A stretch of 64,000 nt of DNA, taken from NCBI GenBank assembly GCA_002502095.1, contig DAPJ01000005.1, positions 163,121-227,120 on the forward strand. The letters are read 5' to 3'. Below are positions 1 to 8,557 of the stretch, piece after piece (the first letter of the stretch is position 1; the number at the start of each line of letters is the position of its first letter). The translations under genes and the position numbers were made by a program. The stretch is from Euryarchaeota archaeon UBA62 (GTDB lineage: Archaea; Thermoplasmatota; Poseidoniia; Poseidoniales; Thalassarchaeaceae). The notes under the pieces are model-generated. The model saw only the letters and a list, made by a program, of their open reading frames with translations. It did no database searches and was not told where the DNA came from.

Positions 1-1
1 A

Positions 2-118
2 ACCTATGGTGAAATTATTGATTGTAGACTAGATCTGATGAAGAACGGTAGAACCCGTGCACATGGATTCTGTAGCCAGGAAGGATGCGTGGGTAAGATT
101 TCGAAAATTATCTCGTAG
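2..118 (+). CDS. 3' end of an unrecognised protein gene (partial)
   Basis: An open frame enters from the left edge and stops with TAG at 116-118, giving 38 C-terminal residues. The tail is basic and carries two cysteines four residues apart (Phe-Cys-Ser-Gln-Glu-Gly-Cys-Val-Gly-Lys), which could be half of a metal site. I do not recognise the family from so short a piece. It reads toward the tRNA-Val gene 43 bp downstream. It is called coding because the frame is open from the edge and ends close to the next gene; a chance open frame of this length cannot be excluded. Confidence 0.5.
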   Translation, partial: TYGEIIDCRLDLMKNGRTRAHGFCSQEGCVGKISKIIS

Positions 119-161
119 TAATGGAATCATTCATTGAGTAGAACGGGCTCGCATTATTACT

Positions 162-237
162 GGGCTCGTGGTCTAGGGGTTATGACGTCGCCTTGACATG
201 GCGAAGATCGCAGGTTCAATTCCTGCCGAGCCCACCA
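162..237 (+). tRNA. tRNA-Val (anticodon GAC)
   Basis: The seven-base acceptor arms GGGCTCG (162-168) and CGAGCCC (227-233) pair perfectly. The anticodon stem TCGCC/GGCGA closes the seven-base loop TTGACAT, whose central triplet is GAC (valine). The T arm GCAGG-TTCAATT-CCTGC is perfect and the D arm contains AGGGG. A73 is followed by CCA at 235-237, so the 3' CCA end is encoded in the gene. There is no intron. It is the only tRNA I can find in the window. Confidence 0.95.
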
Positions 238-265
238 GTAACTTGTAAACTAATATTATAGTAAA

Positions 266-979
266 TCAAGAATAGGATACTCTCAGTTTACCAGCACCCT
301 TCGACTTTACATTTTCAATGGTAATTTTCGGTATCTGTGAAATATTTCCTACATGTGTCCCACCACATGGGCACAAATCAATATCCTCTATCTCCACGAC
401 TCTGAGCATACTTATGGAAGAAGGTATCCTATCCATAAAATTTGTATGCCTCATTTTATCATGACTTAGAATTTCTTCCCTCGACCATTCATGAATTAGG
501 ACCTCGGCTCCTGCATTGATAACGTCATTAACTTGTAGCGATATTTCTTCAGCATCGAAAAGATCTCTGTCAGGGAACAATAAATCTATTCTTGTTGTAT
601 GATCACTAATCTGATTGCCTACTGTTTCAGCTTTGTACATGTCATTGGCTATTGCTGAAAAAACATGCTGTGCAGTATGCATCATTGTATTCCTATTCCT
701 CCAAGATGAATCTATCTTACATTCAACTTTGTCACCCTCTCTAAATGACTCGGGACTGTCTAATGGATGCAGGATTCTATCTCCTGGTTTAACTTCGCCC
801 ATCTTACTAAATTTATCACCGGAGGTAATTGATCCCTTATCTCCGGGTTGTCCGCCACCTCTTGGATAGCAAAATGTCCTATCTAGGAAAATACCATCAT
901 CGATGATATCCGTAATTGTAGCCTCGAATACTGGAGGGTTTAGACCTGGGTGTTGGGTAAGGTGCATTTTTTCTTGCAT
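266..979 (-). CDS. alaX: Alanyl-tRNA editing protein AlaX (AlaX-M type)
   Basis: This 237-residue protein is a free-standing relative of the alanyl-tRNA synthetase editing domain, which hydrolyses Ser- or Gly-tRNA(Ala). Visible hallmarks are the glycine-rich GGGQPGDKG element near residue 45, typical of the longer AlaX-M type, the zinc motif HTAQH in mid-protein, and the second metal element CPCGGTH near the C-terminus. Its length matches AlaX-M enzymes. The start is ATG at 979; a second ATG four codons in is possible. It lies 4 bp downstream of hutH in the same direction and may be cotranscribed with the hut genes, though its function (translation quality control) is unrelated. Confidence 0.9.
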   Translation of the reverse strand: MQEKMHLTQHPGLNPPVFEATITDIIDDGIFLDRTFCYPRGGGQPGDKGSITSGDKFSKMGEVKPGDRILHPLDSPESFREGDKVECKIDSSWRNRNTMMHTAQHVFSAIANDMYKAETVGNQISDHTTRIDLLFPDRDLFDAEEISLQVNDVINAGAEVLIHEWSREEILSHDKMRHTNFMDRIPSSISMLRVVEIEDIDLCPCGGTHVGNISQIPKITIENVKSKGAGKLRVSYS

Positions 980-983
980 AAAA

Positions 984-2534
984 TCACATAAAAATCCTAG
1001 TAAGATCCCCGTTCAATAATGACTCAGAAAGATTTTTTGTATCTTCGGATAATGCCCTATCCCCGTTAAGAGGCTTGACAATTCCCCTTGACCAAGCCAG
1101 AACTCTAGAAACACCATGACCGGGTTTTTCATCAATTCTATACATGGCCTCTGAAGCACAAATAATCTCATTTGAGATTACATTGGCTAGTAATCTAGTT
1201 GAGATCATTGTTCTGTAAGCTCCCGTAGCGCCCATTGATGCGTGGTCCTCCTTCCCCATGCTTACTGGAGTATTTGAGGTAGTAGCGGAGTTTGACAGCA
1301 GGTGTAACTCTGCTAAAACAGCAGCCGATGAGTATTGGATTATCATCAAACCACTTTCAAGGCCTTCATCCTTAGCTAAAAATGCGCTATGTCCACTCCA
1401 TTTTGGATCTAAAATCTGGTTTATTCTTCTCTCTGAAATACTGGCAAGCTCATGACATGCTATGGAGATAGAATCACTACTCATTGCTATATACTGGCCA
1501 TGAAAATTACCTCCAGAAATCACCTCTATGCTATCTCCCTCAGTGAACACAAGAGGATTGTCCGTTGAGCTGTTTATTTCGATTTCTAGAATTCTTCTAG
1601 ATTCCCTTAGCATATCGATAACAGGCCCATGTACCTGGGGAGAGCACCTGATAGAGTATGCATCCTGGACCCTATCGCAGTTTACATGAGAAATTTTTAT
1701 CTCTGAATTTTCTAGTAATGACGATATCCTTGCTGCGGACAAAGTTTGACCCGGATGGGGCCTAGAATTGTGTATCCTTGGATCGAAAGGCTTGTGGGAC
1801 CCTCTGATTGCCTCTACAGTGCAGGCAACAGAGGCATCAGAAGCAAAACAAAGCATATCCATATTATCCAAGGCCTCGCACATGAATGCACACATCTGAC
1901 TAGTCCCATTGATTAGAGAGAGCCCTTCTTTAGCGGCAGGGACTATTGGAGTAATTCCAGATTTCCTAAGTGCCTCATTAGAAGACATGAGGTCCCATTT
2001 GTTAGTTCCAGTCCTGAGGTTACACTTCCCTTCTCCCATCATACCTAACGCTAGGTGGGAGAGGGGGGCCAGATCTCCCGAAGCACCTAGTGACCCTATT
2101 CTAGGTATTACAGGGCATACGCCATGGTTAATCATTGAAATGAGCGTATCAACTATTACCGGACGAGCACCAGAATTACCTCTACAAAGCGTATTTGCTC
2201 TAATCAGCATCATCATTAACGTGTGACGGTCTTCCATTGGTTCCCCGATTCCACACGCGTGGCTTCTAATTAGATTAGCTTGGAGCTGTTCTAATTTATC
2301 AGGTTCAATGGAAACAGATGAAAGAGCACCAAAACCGGTATTAATGCCATAGGTCACAGTCCCGTCCTTCAGAATCTTCGTTATCGCCTCTCTGGAAGAG
2401 TTCATTTTTTCTCTGGCTGATTGAGAAAGAGCTACCTTAGTTAGTCCCAAGCCAGTGTCCACGACGTCACGAATAGTTAGGGAATATCCGTCTATCACGA
2501 GCTCTCTCATAGATTCCGGTAAGGGCGATAGCAA
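984..2534 (-). CDS. hutH: Histidine ammonia-lyase
   Basis: HutH deaminates L-histidine to trans-urocanate, the first step of histidine catabolism. The protein is about 510 residues, the usual size. The Ala-Ser-Gly triad that cyclises to the MIO electrophile is at residues 151-153 inside GSLGASGDLAPLSH, and the active-site tyrosine element TYGINTGFG is at 61-69. The longest frame begins with TTG at 2534. An ATG eight codons downstream (2510), giving an N-terminus MRELVIDGYSL, is the more natural start. It follows hutU by 6 bp and is the fourth gene of a minus-strand operon ftcD - cyclodeaminase - hutU - hutH. Confidence 0.95.
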   Translation of the reverse strand: MLSPLPESMRELVIDGYSLTIRDVVDTGLGLTKVALSQSAREKMNSSREAITKILKDGTVTYGINTGFGALSSVSIEPDKLEQLQANLIRSHACGIGEPMEDRHTLMMMLIRANTLCRGNSGARPVIVDTLISMINHGVCPVIPRIGSLGASGDLAPLSHLALGMMGEGKCNLRTGTNKWDLMSSNEALRKSGITPIVPAAKEGLSLINGTSQMCAFMCEALDNMDMLCFASDASVACTVEAIRGSHKPFDPRIHNSRPHPGQTLSAARISSLLENSEIKISHVNCDRVQDAYSIRCSPQVHGPVIDMLRESRRILEIEINSSTDNPLVFTEGDSIEVISGGNFHGQYIAMSSDSISIACHELASISERRINQILDPKWSGHSAFLAKDEGLESGLMIIQYSSAAVLAELHLLSNSATTSNTPVSMGKEDHASMGATGAYRTMISTRLLANVISNEIICASEAMYRIDEKPGHGVSRVLAWSRGIVKPLNGDRALSEDTKNLSESLLNGDLTRIFM

Positions 2535-2540
2535 ATAGAC

Positions 2541-4559
2541 TCATCGAGAATCAAAAAGATTCTTCAGAATACTTTCATCTACGATGTTAGGTAATGTGAC
2601 GTTTAGATCGGGGTCATTATCCATGGCTCTTTTTATTGTCCATATAGCCTCATCATTCCTAGCCCATGACCTTCTTGCAATACCATTTTCTACATCCCAA
2701 GGAATCATTGATTCTATGGCCCTACTGGATTTTTCTGACCCATCAATGTATAGTCCGAAACCCCCATTGATAACCTCTCCCCAGCCAACGCCTCCACCAT
2801 TGTGGAGACTAACCCAAGTTGCTCCTCTGAACGAGTCGCCAACAAAATTCTGTACGGCCATATCCGCAGTAAACATAGAGCCGTCCCTGATATTGGCCGT
2901 CTCCCTGTATGGACTATCTGTGCCACTGACATCGTGGTGGTCTCTGCCGAGAACAATGGGTCCAGAAATTTCCCCATTTCTTATAGCATCATTGAACGCT
3001 GTAGCGATAGATTTTCTCCCTGTAGAGTCTGCATATAAAATTCTGGCTTTACTACCGACGACCAGATCATTTTTTGCGGCTTCTTCTATCCATCTGAGAT
3101 TATCTGAGTATTGTTGCCTGATTCTTTGTGGGGCTTCTGATTGGAGCTCAGTAAGTATCGAATGGGCTATTGAGTCAGATATTTCTAAATCTTTATCTGA
3201 GCCAGAAGTACACACCCAACGAAATGGGCCGAAGCCATAGTCAAAACACATTGGCCCCATTATATCTTCAACGTATGAAGGATACTTGAATTGACCATGC
3301 CCGTCTACAATGTCAGCACCTGACCTACTGGCCTCCAAGAGAAATGCGTTTCCATAGTCCCAGAATTTCATCCCCCTAGAGGACAATTTATTGATCATGT
3401 CTGCATGTTTTCTTAGTGACTCCTTTACATGAGCCTTGAAGTCTTCAGGATTATTTGACAGGAGGTTCTTCGCCTCTTCGAATGTGAATCCTGCGGGAGT
3501 ATATCCACCTAGCCAGGGATTGTGAAGACTGGTCTGGTCGCTGCCTAAATCTGGAGTGAGATTATTTTCGATAAGTGCCTCGAGTAAATCAACTATATTT
3601 CCAACATAGCCTATTGAGACTGCATCTCCATCATTTACTGCTTGTCGCGCACGCGATATTACATGTTCCAAATCGTAGTGTAACTCGGATAGCCATCCTT
3701 GCTGATGCCTCTTAACGGCCGCGTGAGAGTCTACTTCGGCAATAATACAGACAGCACCGGCAATGACAGCAGCCTTCGCCTGAGCTCCAGACATTCCTCC
3801 TAGTCCCGATGTGATGAATAGTATCCCGGATAGGTTTGATTCGTTATCAATATCCAGATATTTTCTGGCCGCGTTCAATAGGGTAATTGTCGTTCCGTGG
3901 ACGATTCCCTGTGGCCCTATGTACATGTAGGACCCTGCAGTCATCTGACCGAACTGCGTCACTCCAAGAGCGTTCATCCTTTCGTAATCTAACTGGGAGG
4001 AATAATTCGGAATTACTAGACCATTGGAAATGACTACCCTAGGGGACTCAAGACTCGAAGGAAACAATCCAAGGGGATGGCCCGAGTTAATGACAAGCGT
4101 CTGATTATCATTCATCTTTGAAAGTAATTCCATTGTGACTAGGTACTGTGCCCAATTTTGGAAAACTGATCCATTGCCCCCGTATGTAACCAACTCATGT
4201 GGATACTGAGCAACTGAAGGATCCAAGTTATTCTGAATCATTAACATTACAGAAGCTGCAGAGGGGGAGATAGATGGATAGTGATCGATCGGTCTAGAGT
4301 ACATTTCGTAATCTGGCCTAAATCTATGCATGTAAATATGGCCAAAGTCCTCTAATTCTTGTAAAAACTCGGCTGCTAACACATTATGCCAATCCTCAGG
4401 GAAATATCTCAATGAGTTTTTAATAGCCAATTTCTTCTCAGATTCACTGAGTACTTGTGGCCTAACAGGGGCGTGTGGGACTGAGTCATCTAACGATTTA
4501 ACAGGGGGCAAATGATCAGGAATTCCGACCAATATCTGTTCTTTGAATGTTAATCCCAT
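2541..4559 (-). CDS. hutU: Urocanate hydratase (urocanase), long eukaryote-type
   Basis: Urocanase adds water to urocanate to give imidazolone propionate, using bound NAD+. At 672 residues it is over 100 residues longer than the classical bacterial enzyme (about 555) and matches the long form found in animals and some bacteria. Visible elements include VPHAPVR near the N-terminus, VTYGGNGSVFQNWAQ, SGHPLGLFPSS, TSGLGGMSGAQAKAA (the Rossmann-type nucleotide site), RWVCTSG with the conserved cysteine, DHHDVSGTDSP and LHNGGGVGWGEVINGGFG. From memory these match human UROC1 closely. Start is ATG 4559; it overlaps the upstream cyclodeaminase by 10 bp. No truncation or frameshift is seen. Confidence 0.97.
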   Translation of the reverse strand: MGLTFKEQILVGIPDHLPPVKSLDDSVPHAPVRPQVLSESEKKLAIKNSLRYFPEDWHNVLAAEFLQELEDFGHIYMHRFRPDYEMYSRPIDHYPSISPSAASVMLMIQNNLDPSVAQYPHELVTYGGNGSVFQNWAQYLVTMELLSKMNDNQTLVINSGHPLGLFPSSLESPRVVISNGLVIPNYSSQLDYERMNALGVTQFGQMTAGSYMYIGPQGIVHGTTITLLNAARKYLDIDNESNLSGILFITSGLGGMSGAQAKAAVIAGAVCIIAEVDSHAAVKRHQQGWLSELHYDLEHVISRARQAVNDGDAVSIGYVGNIVDLLEALIENNLTPDLGSDQTSLHNPWLGGYTPAGFTFEEAKNLLSNNPEDFKAHVKESLRKHADMINKLSSRGMKFWDYGNAFLLEASRSGADIVDGHGQFKYPSYVEDIMGPMCFDYGFGPFRWVCTSGSDKDLEISDSIAHSILTELQSEAPQRIRQQYSDNLRWIEEAAKNDLVVGSKARILYADSTGRKSIATAFNDAIRNGEISGPIVLGRDHHDVSGTDSPYRETANIRDGSMFTADMAVQNFVGDSFRGATWVSLHNGGGVGWGEVINGGFGLYIDGSEKSSRAIESMIPWDVENGIARRSWARNDEAIWTIKRAMDNDPDLNVTLPNIVDESILKNLFDSR

Positions 4560-5185
4560 TTCAGTCTCTCCATTATAATGGACTCGATAGTAGTAGAGCT
4601 AGCAAGAGATGCTTTCAGAAGGCTTTCCATCTCTTGAGCTATGTCTTTCTTTTCATCAGTGTCATCCAAGGAATCTAAATTAATTTGGACATTGTAAGAA
4701 GCTATTTTTGAAGATGCGTATGCCAATTCAGATGATGCGAGAAGATCTGTAAGGGCATTGGGATTGCCGGTTCTTGATAGTCCCATAATCGATTGTAGAA
4801 AATCAGATGAAGCTCTCATTATTTTCAGTGGCACAAATGCGGCATTAATTGTAGAAGATTCGATAGCCTCGGCCCTAATTGATTTCTGGAGTTCATTGTC
4901 TCTTGGGAGCCTATACGAATCCATTACGGCATCAAATGCAGAAGCATCTTCATCAGCAAGTAATAGAGAAAGGTCGATTCCTTTGGTAGATAATTCTATC
5001 ACTTCCGATGCAGAATTATGACCTTCTGACCATTTTTCCTTACCTAGGGTCAACCTGGATACCATCATACCCAGAGCATGCGCATGCGCAAGAGAAAGCG
5101 CGGCAACTGAGCCACCTCCTGGCGTAGGACTGGAGGATGATATTCTTGACAAGACATCGGCATATCCATCATTCAAGTTAATCAC
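4550..5185 (-). CDS. Formimidoyltetrahydrofolate cyclodeaminase
   Basis: This 211-residue protein corresponds to the C-terminal half of animal FTCD. It deaminates 5-formimino-THF to methenyl-THF and ammonia. The hallmark glycine-rich segment TPGGGSVAALSLAHAHALG near residue 22 is followed by SRLTLGKEKW, both typical of the FTCD-C family, and the rest is predicted helical as in that fold. The start is GTG at 5185, embedded in the end of the transferase gene (8 bp overlap); it overlaps hutU by 10 bp. Coupled overlaps imply one operon. Its presence means the organism uses a tetrahydrofolate-type C1 carrier. Confidence 0.93.
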   Translation of the reverse strand: MINLNDGYADVLSRISSSSPTPGGGSVAALSLAHAHALGMMVSRLTLGKEKWSEGHNSASEVIELSTKGIDLSLLLADEDASAFDAVMDSYRLPRDNELQKSIRAEAIESSTINAAFVPLKIMRASSDFLQSIMGLSRTGNPNALTDLLASSELAYASSKIASYNVQINLDSLDDTDEKKDIAQEMESLLKASLASSTTIESIIMERLKWD

Positions 5186-6212
5186 CTCGTATTGCTAGCT
5201 CGATAATCGAGGAGCTGATATCAAACTCATGTAAGCCTTCCAATTCCAAACCATCGACTGCATGTTGTAAAATATTGTTTTCATTTGCCTCTTCTGAGTC
5301 TGGACAATAATGGATTCCTGCTTGAATCATTGCCTGCATTGGGACTAATCCGACAAGCTCGCTTGCAGTGACCGTGAGTCCTAGTTTACCAGCCTCTGAC
5401 CTTATTGCATCTGTAACATCATGAAGACCGGTAATAGTGTGATCGAGTAAGTTCATAGATACCTGAGCCGTATCTTCGTCATACATCCATCCAGCCGCCT
5501 GTAAGGCTTTGAATTTACCAGGCTCTCTAATTGTAATTCCATCTGGGTCTACCAATTTATTTCCTTGATCATCCCTCTTAATAACACCGCTTGTACGAAT
5601 TTTTCCAGCGATTATATTTGCAAGTGATTTATCATGTGTACTTAGATTAACATTGTATGCAATTAGAATTTGCCTAGCTCCAGTAGCTGTAACCCCGGAA
5701 CGTGGTAAGAACTCTGAAGGACCAAAATCGGGCTCCCACTCTGGATCAGATAGTTTTTCTTTGAAAGCTTCATACTCACCTTTCCTGATATCTGGTAGTT
5801 TTACACGTCTTTCATTTCTAGCTGATTCGGCGTAAAGGAATACTGGGATGCCATATTTTTCAGACACAGCCTTGGCGTAACGCTCTGAAAGATCGATGCA
5901 CTCGTCCATTGAGGAGTTACTAAGAGGAATGAAAGGGACTACATCAATAGCACCCATTCTAGCGTGTTCGCCGGAGTGTTTTGACATGTCAATTAATTCT
6001 AATGCGACTCCAGTAGATTTTATTGCGGCTTCCAAAACAGCTTCCGGACCACCGACCATAGTAACTACGGTTCGATTAAAATCGGCCCCCATGTCAACAT
6101 CCAGTAGGCTCACTCCATCTACGCTTGTAATGGAATCAATGATGGCGTCTATGATATCTTTATCTCTACCTTCACTAAAGTTAGGAACGCACTCGATCAA
6201 CGGTTGGCCCAT
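5178..6212 (-). CDS. ftcD: Glutamate formimidoyltransferase (FTCD N-terminal half)
   Basis: The enzyme moves the formimino group of N-formimino-L-glutamate to tetrahydrofolate, releasing glutamate, the last steps of histidine degradation. The 344-residue length equals the transferase module of animal FTCD. Characteristic elements are LIECVPNFSEG at the N-terminus, LLDVDMGADFNRTVVTMVG, and HSGEHARMGAIDVVPF, which contains the catalytic histidine region. It is the first gene of the hut operon, 36 bp downstream of PAN on the same strand. In animals the transferase and cyclodeaminase are fused; here they are separate, adjacent and in the same order. Confidence 0.95.
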   Translation of the reverse strand: MGQPLIECVPNFSEGRDKDIIDAIIDSITSVDGVSLLDVDMGADFNRTVVTMVGGPEAVLEAAIKSTGVALELIDMSKHSGEHARMGAIDVVPFIPLSNSSMDECIDLSERYAKAVSEKYGIPVFLYAESARNERRVKLPDIRKGEYEAFKEKLSDPEWEPDFGPSEFLPRSGVTATGARQILIAYNVNLSTHDKSLANIIAGKIRTSGVIKRDDQGNKLVDPDGITIREPGKFKALQAAGWMYDEDTAQVSMNLLDHTITGLHDVTDAIRSEAGKLGLTVTASELVGLVPMQAMIQAGIHYCPDSEEANENNILQHAVDGLELEGLHEFDISSSIIELAIRGD

Positions 6213-6248
6213 GGCCTCGCATGGAGATTAAGGGATTAGGATTACTCA

Positions 6249-7463
6249 TCAGTCATATAATCCAGAAGAGTTGTCAGTTCTGCCTTTCTCACTGTTTAGT
6301 GTAAGCTTCTCTAGTGAATTTAGGAAATCAGATTTTGTTATCTTTTTATTACCCTTGGATATTGCACTAACCCCTGCTTCGACAACGAGCGATTTTATCT
6401 CGGCACCGCTAAAACCATCGGTTTTTGAAGCGATTTCTTCTAGCTTAATTCTGTTCGATATAGGAGTATTCTTAGTGTGTACCTTAAGAATTGAAAGTCT
6501 ACCATCCTCGTCTGGAAGAGGAATCTCAACTATTCTATCAAATCTACCAGGCCTCAATAAAGCATTGTCAAGAAGCTCCGGCCTATTCGTAGCGGCGATA
6601 ATTTTCACGTCCTCTAGTGGAGCGAATCCATCCAATTCTGACAGAAGTTGCATTAGTGTTCTTTGAACTTCCCTATCACCGGAAGTAGCACTGTCGAGCC
6701 TCTTAGAACCTATGGCGTCGAGTTCATCTATGAATACAATGGCTGGGGCCCTTTTTCTAGCGAGGTCGAATATTTCTCTAACTAATCTTCCTCCTTCGCC
6801 AATGTATTTCTGAGCTAATTCAGAGGCAACTAAACCTAGGAAGACAGCATTAGTGGAATTTGCTACAGCTTTGGCCAACATAGTCTTTCCAGTGCCGGGA
6901 GGGCCGGTTAACAGAACTCCTTTTGGAGGGTCAATGGAGAACCTCTCGAAATCATCACGATTTGTGAAAGATAGCTCTACCGCTTCACGAATTTGAATGA
7001 TCTGTTCTTCAAGTCCGCCAACGTCATCAAAAGTAACGGACGGTTTTTCAATTATCTCAGAAGTAACGACAAGGGGGTCCCAAGAGTCGGATAAAACCTC
7101 AATTACAGAGAGATTATCCTGATTTAATGCAACTCTGGCTCCGGGAGTCAAGAGGGATTCATCGATACGAGGATTGATGGAAACTAGGAAGACTGTACCA
7201 TTTGAACTCCTGACTATTGCTCCTTCATCAGTGAGGTCCTGAATATGGCCTATTACCATAGGTGGAGTTCTGAGATTCCTAATCTCTTCCTCGAGGCGAC
7301 TTGCGCGCTTCTTAACTTGGGATATTTCGCTCTCCAATAGTAACTTATCAGTCAGGAGTTGCTGTGCAGTTTCTGATAGTACCTTGATTTCAGATTGAAG
7401 ATTTGAAACTGAGGATATGTTGGAGGGGTCTTCCTGACGTTGTGCGTCCGAGCCAGTTGCCAT
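6249..7463 (-). CDS. pan: Proteasome-activating nucleotidase PAN (AAA ATPase)
   Basis: PAN is the hexameric ATPase that unfolds substrates and feeds them into the archaeal 20S proteasome. The 404-residue chain has an N-terminal coiled coil (about 20-66), the TPP turn at 66-68, an OB domain, then the AAA module with Walker A GPPGTGKT at 187-194, Walker B IVFIDE at 242-247 and an arginine-finger region around RPGRFDR. The C-terminus ends Leu-Tyr-Asp, a match to the hydrophobic-Tyr-X motif that docks into the proteasome alpha ring. Start ATG 7463 faces the MBF1 gene across a short region holding a palindrome. The proteasome alpha subunit is at 40274-40993. Confidence 0.95.
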   Translation of the reverse strand: MATGSDAQRQEDPSNISSVSNLQSEIKVLSETAQQLLTDKLLLESEISQVKKRASRLEEEIRNLRTPPMVIGHIQDLTDEGAIVRSSNGTVFLVSINPRIDESLLTPGARVALNQDNLSVIEVLSDSWDPLVVTSEIIEKPSVTFDDVGGLEEQIIQIREAVELSFTNRDDFERFSIDPPKGVLLTGPPGTGKTMLAKAVANSTNAVFLGLVASELAQKYIGEGGRLVREIFDLARKRAPAIVFIDELDAIGSKRLDSATSGDREVQRTLMQLLSELDGFAPLEDVKIIAATNRPELLDNALLRPGRFDRIVEIPLPDEDGRLSILKVHTKNTPISNRIKLEEIASKTDGFSGAEIKSLVVEAGVSAISKGNKKITKSDFLNSLEKLTLNSEKGRTDNSSGLYD

Positions 7464-7474
7464 GAGTCTCGTAA

Positions 7475-7499
7475 GGGGTATTTGATTTCAAATAACCCC
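7475..7499. promoter_or_regulatory. 25-bp near-perfect palindrome between PAN and MBF1
   Basis: The left arm GGGGTATTTGA (7475-7485) and the right arm TCAAATAACCCC (7488-7499) are inverted copies differing by one extra T. The core is AT-rich in both directions. The minus-strand reading TTATTTG lies about 26 bp upstream of the PAN ATG, the spacing of an archaeal TATA box to a leaderless start. On the plus strand the AT core lies 35-45 bp before the MBF1 ATG. It could be a two-way promoter, a regulator-binding site, or both. Confidence 0.6.
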
Positions 7500-7532
7500 A
7501 ACCCATATGTTCGAGTTCTCGTTGGAGCATAC

Positions 7533-8018
7533 ATGGCAACCTGTGAAATGTGTGGGACGGATAGAGTTACAACATTTCTTTCGGAAATCTCAGGAGCTAG
7601 GCTAAGATGTTGTTCAAGATGTATCGAATCTAATAACTTGACAGTCTTGGAAAGAAGAACTGCAACACAAACAGTAACAAGACCTGTTTCATCTAAGACA
7701 AGAACATATACGAAAAATATCACTAAGATGGAGAAAGAAGTGGCTAGAGATTTCCATATTAGAATCAAAAATGCAAGAGAGGGGAAGGGATGGACTGCGC
7801 GAGAAATGGCCAAGAGGCTAAATCTACGACTTAATGATATTCAGAAAACCGAAGCGGGAGTTCGTCCTGCTGATAATATTCTCGAGAAAATAGCTAAAGC
7901 ACTGGATATCTCACTCTTCGAAGAGAGCATATCAGAACCTGAGAGGAACATTAAGGCCCCCAGTAGCAGAAGTATGACAATAGGAGATGCTCTAGATGAG
8001 TTCCTTGCGAAAGAATGA
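7533..8018 (+). CDS. Multiprotein bridging factor 1 (MBF1-type HTH regulator)
   Basis: The 161-residue protein has the archaeal MBF1 layout: an N-terminal zinc ribbon (CEMCG near residue 4 and CCSRC near residue 29), a variable linker, and a C-terminal XRE-type helix-turn-helix (AREMAKRLNLRLNDIQKTEAG). MBF1 links TATA-binding protein to regulators in eukaryotes and affects stress and translation in archaea. I chose the ATG at 7533, because MATCEMCGTD is the canonical N-terminus; the frame is open further upstream without a sensible start. It overlaps tsr3 by 23 bp and diverges from PAN. Confidence 0.9.
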   Translation: MATCEMCGTDRVTTFLSEISGARLRCCSRCIESNNLTVLERRTATQTVTRPVSSKTRTYTKNITKMEKEVARDFHIRIKNAREGKGWTAREMAKRLNLRLNDIQKTEAGVRPADNILEKIAKALDISLFEESISEPERNIKAPSSRSMTIGDALDEFLAKE

Positions 8019-8553
8019 GTTCGAGGACGTCCCTCTGCATGTCATACACCTAGATCAAGATGACCCCAAGAAATGTAGTGCCAGGAGACTATCTAAACAC
8101 GGACATGCGATTCTCCATAAATCTACTCGAGCGGCGCCGAAGAGAGGATTTCTTCTAGATCCTTCTAGTGGAATCCTGATGGGGCCAGATGACATGAAGT
8201 CAGTATCACGTGGAGGGTCCATCGTAGCACTAGACTGTTCTTGGAAGAGACTGGAAGAGTCTTTAGATTCTATTTCTAAGTACACCAGACTAGAAGGTAG
8301 AACCCTTCCAGTACTATTGGCTGCTAACCCAATATCCTGGGGCAAACCGGGAAGGCTTTCTACCGCGGAGGCATTCGCATCATCACTGTTCATTCTTGGC
8401 AGAAAAGAGCAGGCAAAGAGGATATTATCATGCCTCCCATATGGAGATGCTTTTCTCGAATTGAATAGGATGCCACTGGAAGCATATTCGGATGCACAAA
8501 CCAATCAAGAATTAGCTGAATTGCAGTGGGAATTTTTTGATAGACCTGAATAG
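7996..8553 (+). CDS. tsr3: rRNA aminocarboxypropyltransferase Tsr3
   Basis: Tsr3 transfers the 3-amino-3-carboxypropyl group of S-adenosylmethionine to a hypermodified pseudouridine in small-subunit rRNA. Family signatures in this 185-residue protein are DDPKKCSARRLSKHG near the N-terminus, the VALDCSWKR element, the LPVLLAANPISWGKPGRLSTAEA core, and a C-terminal FLELNRMPLEAYSDA. Length is normal. It starts inside the 3' end of the MBF1 gene, so the two are probably cotranscribed. It converges with the CNNM-like gene, with 4 bp between stops. Confidence 0.92.
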   Translation: MSSLRKNEFEDVPLHVIHLDQDDPKKCSARRLSKHGHAILHKSTRAAPKRGFLLDPSSGILMGPDDMKSVSRGGSIVALDCSWKRLEESLDSISKYTRLEGRTLPVLLAANPISWGKPGRLSTAEAFASSLFILGRKEQAKRILSCLPYGDAFLELNRMPLEAYSDAQTNQELAELQWEFFDRPE

Positions 8554-8557
8554 GCCA

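Noticed and set aside
2584..3240. Plus-strand open frame of 218 codons opposite hutU
   Set aside because: It is the antisense of a strongly conserved urocanase and has no homology-like features.
7352..7813. Minus-strand open frame of 153 codons across the PAN/MBF1 region
   Set aside because: It overlaps the start of PAN and the zinc-ribbon end of MBF1, both clear homologues, and its translation has no recognisable pattern.
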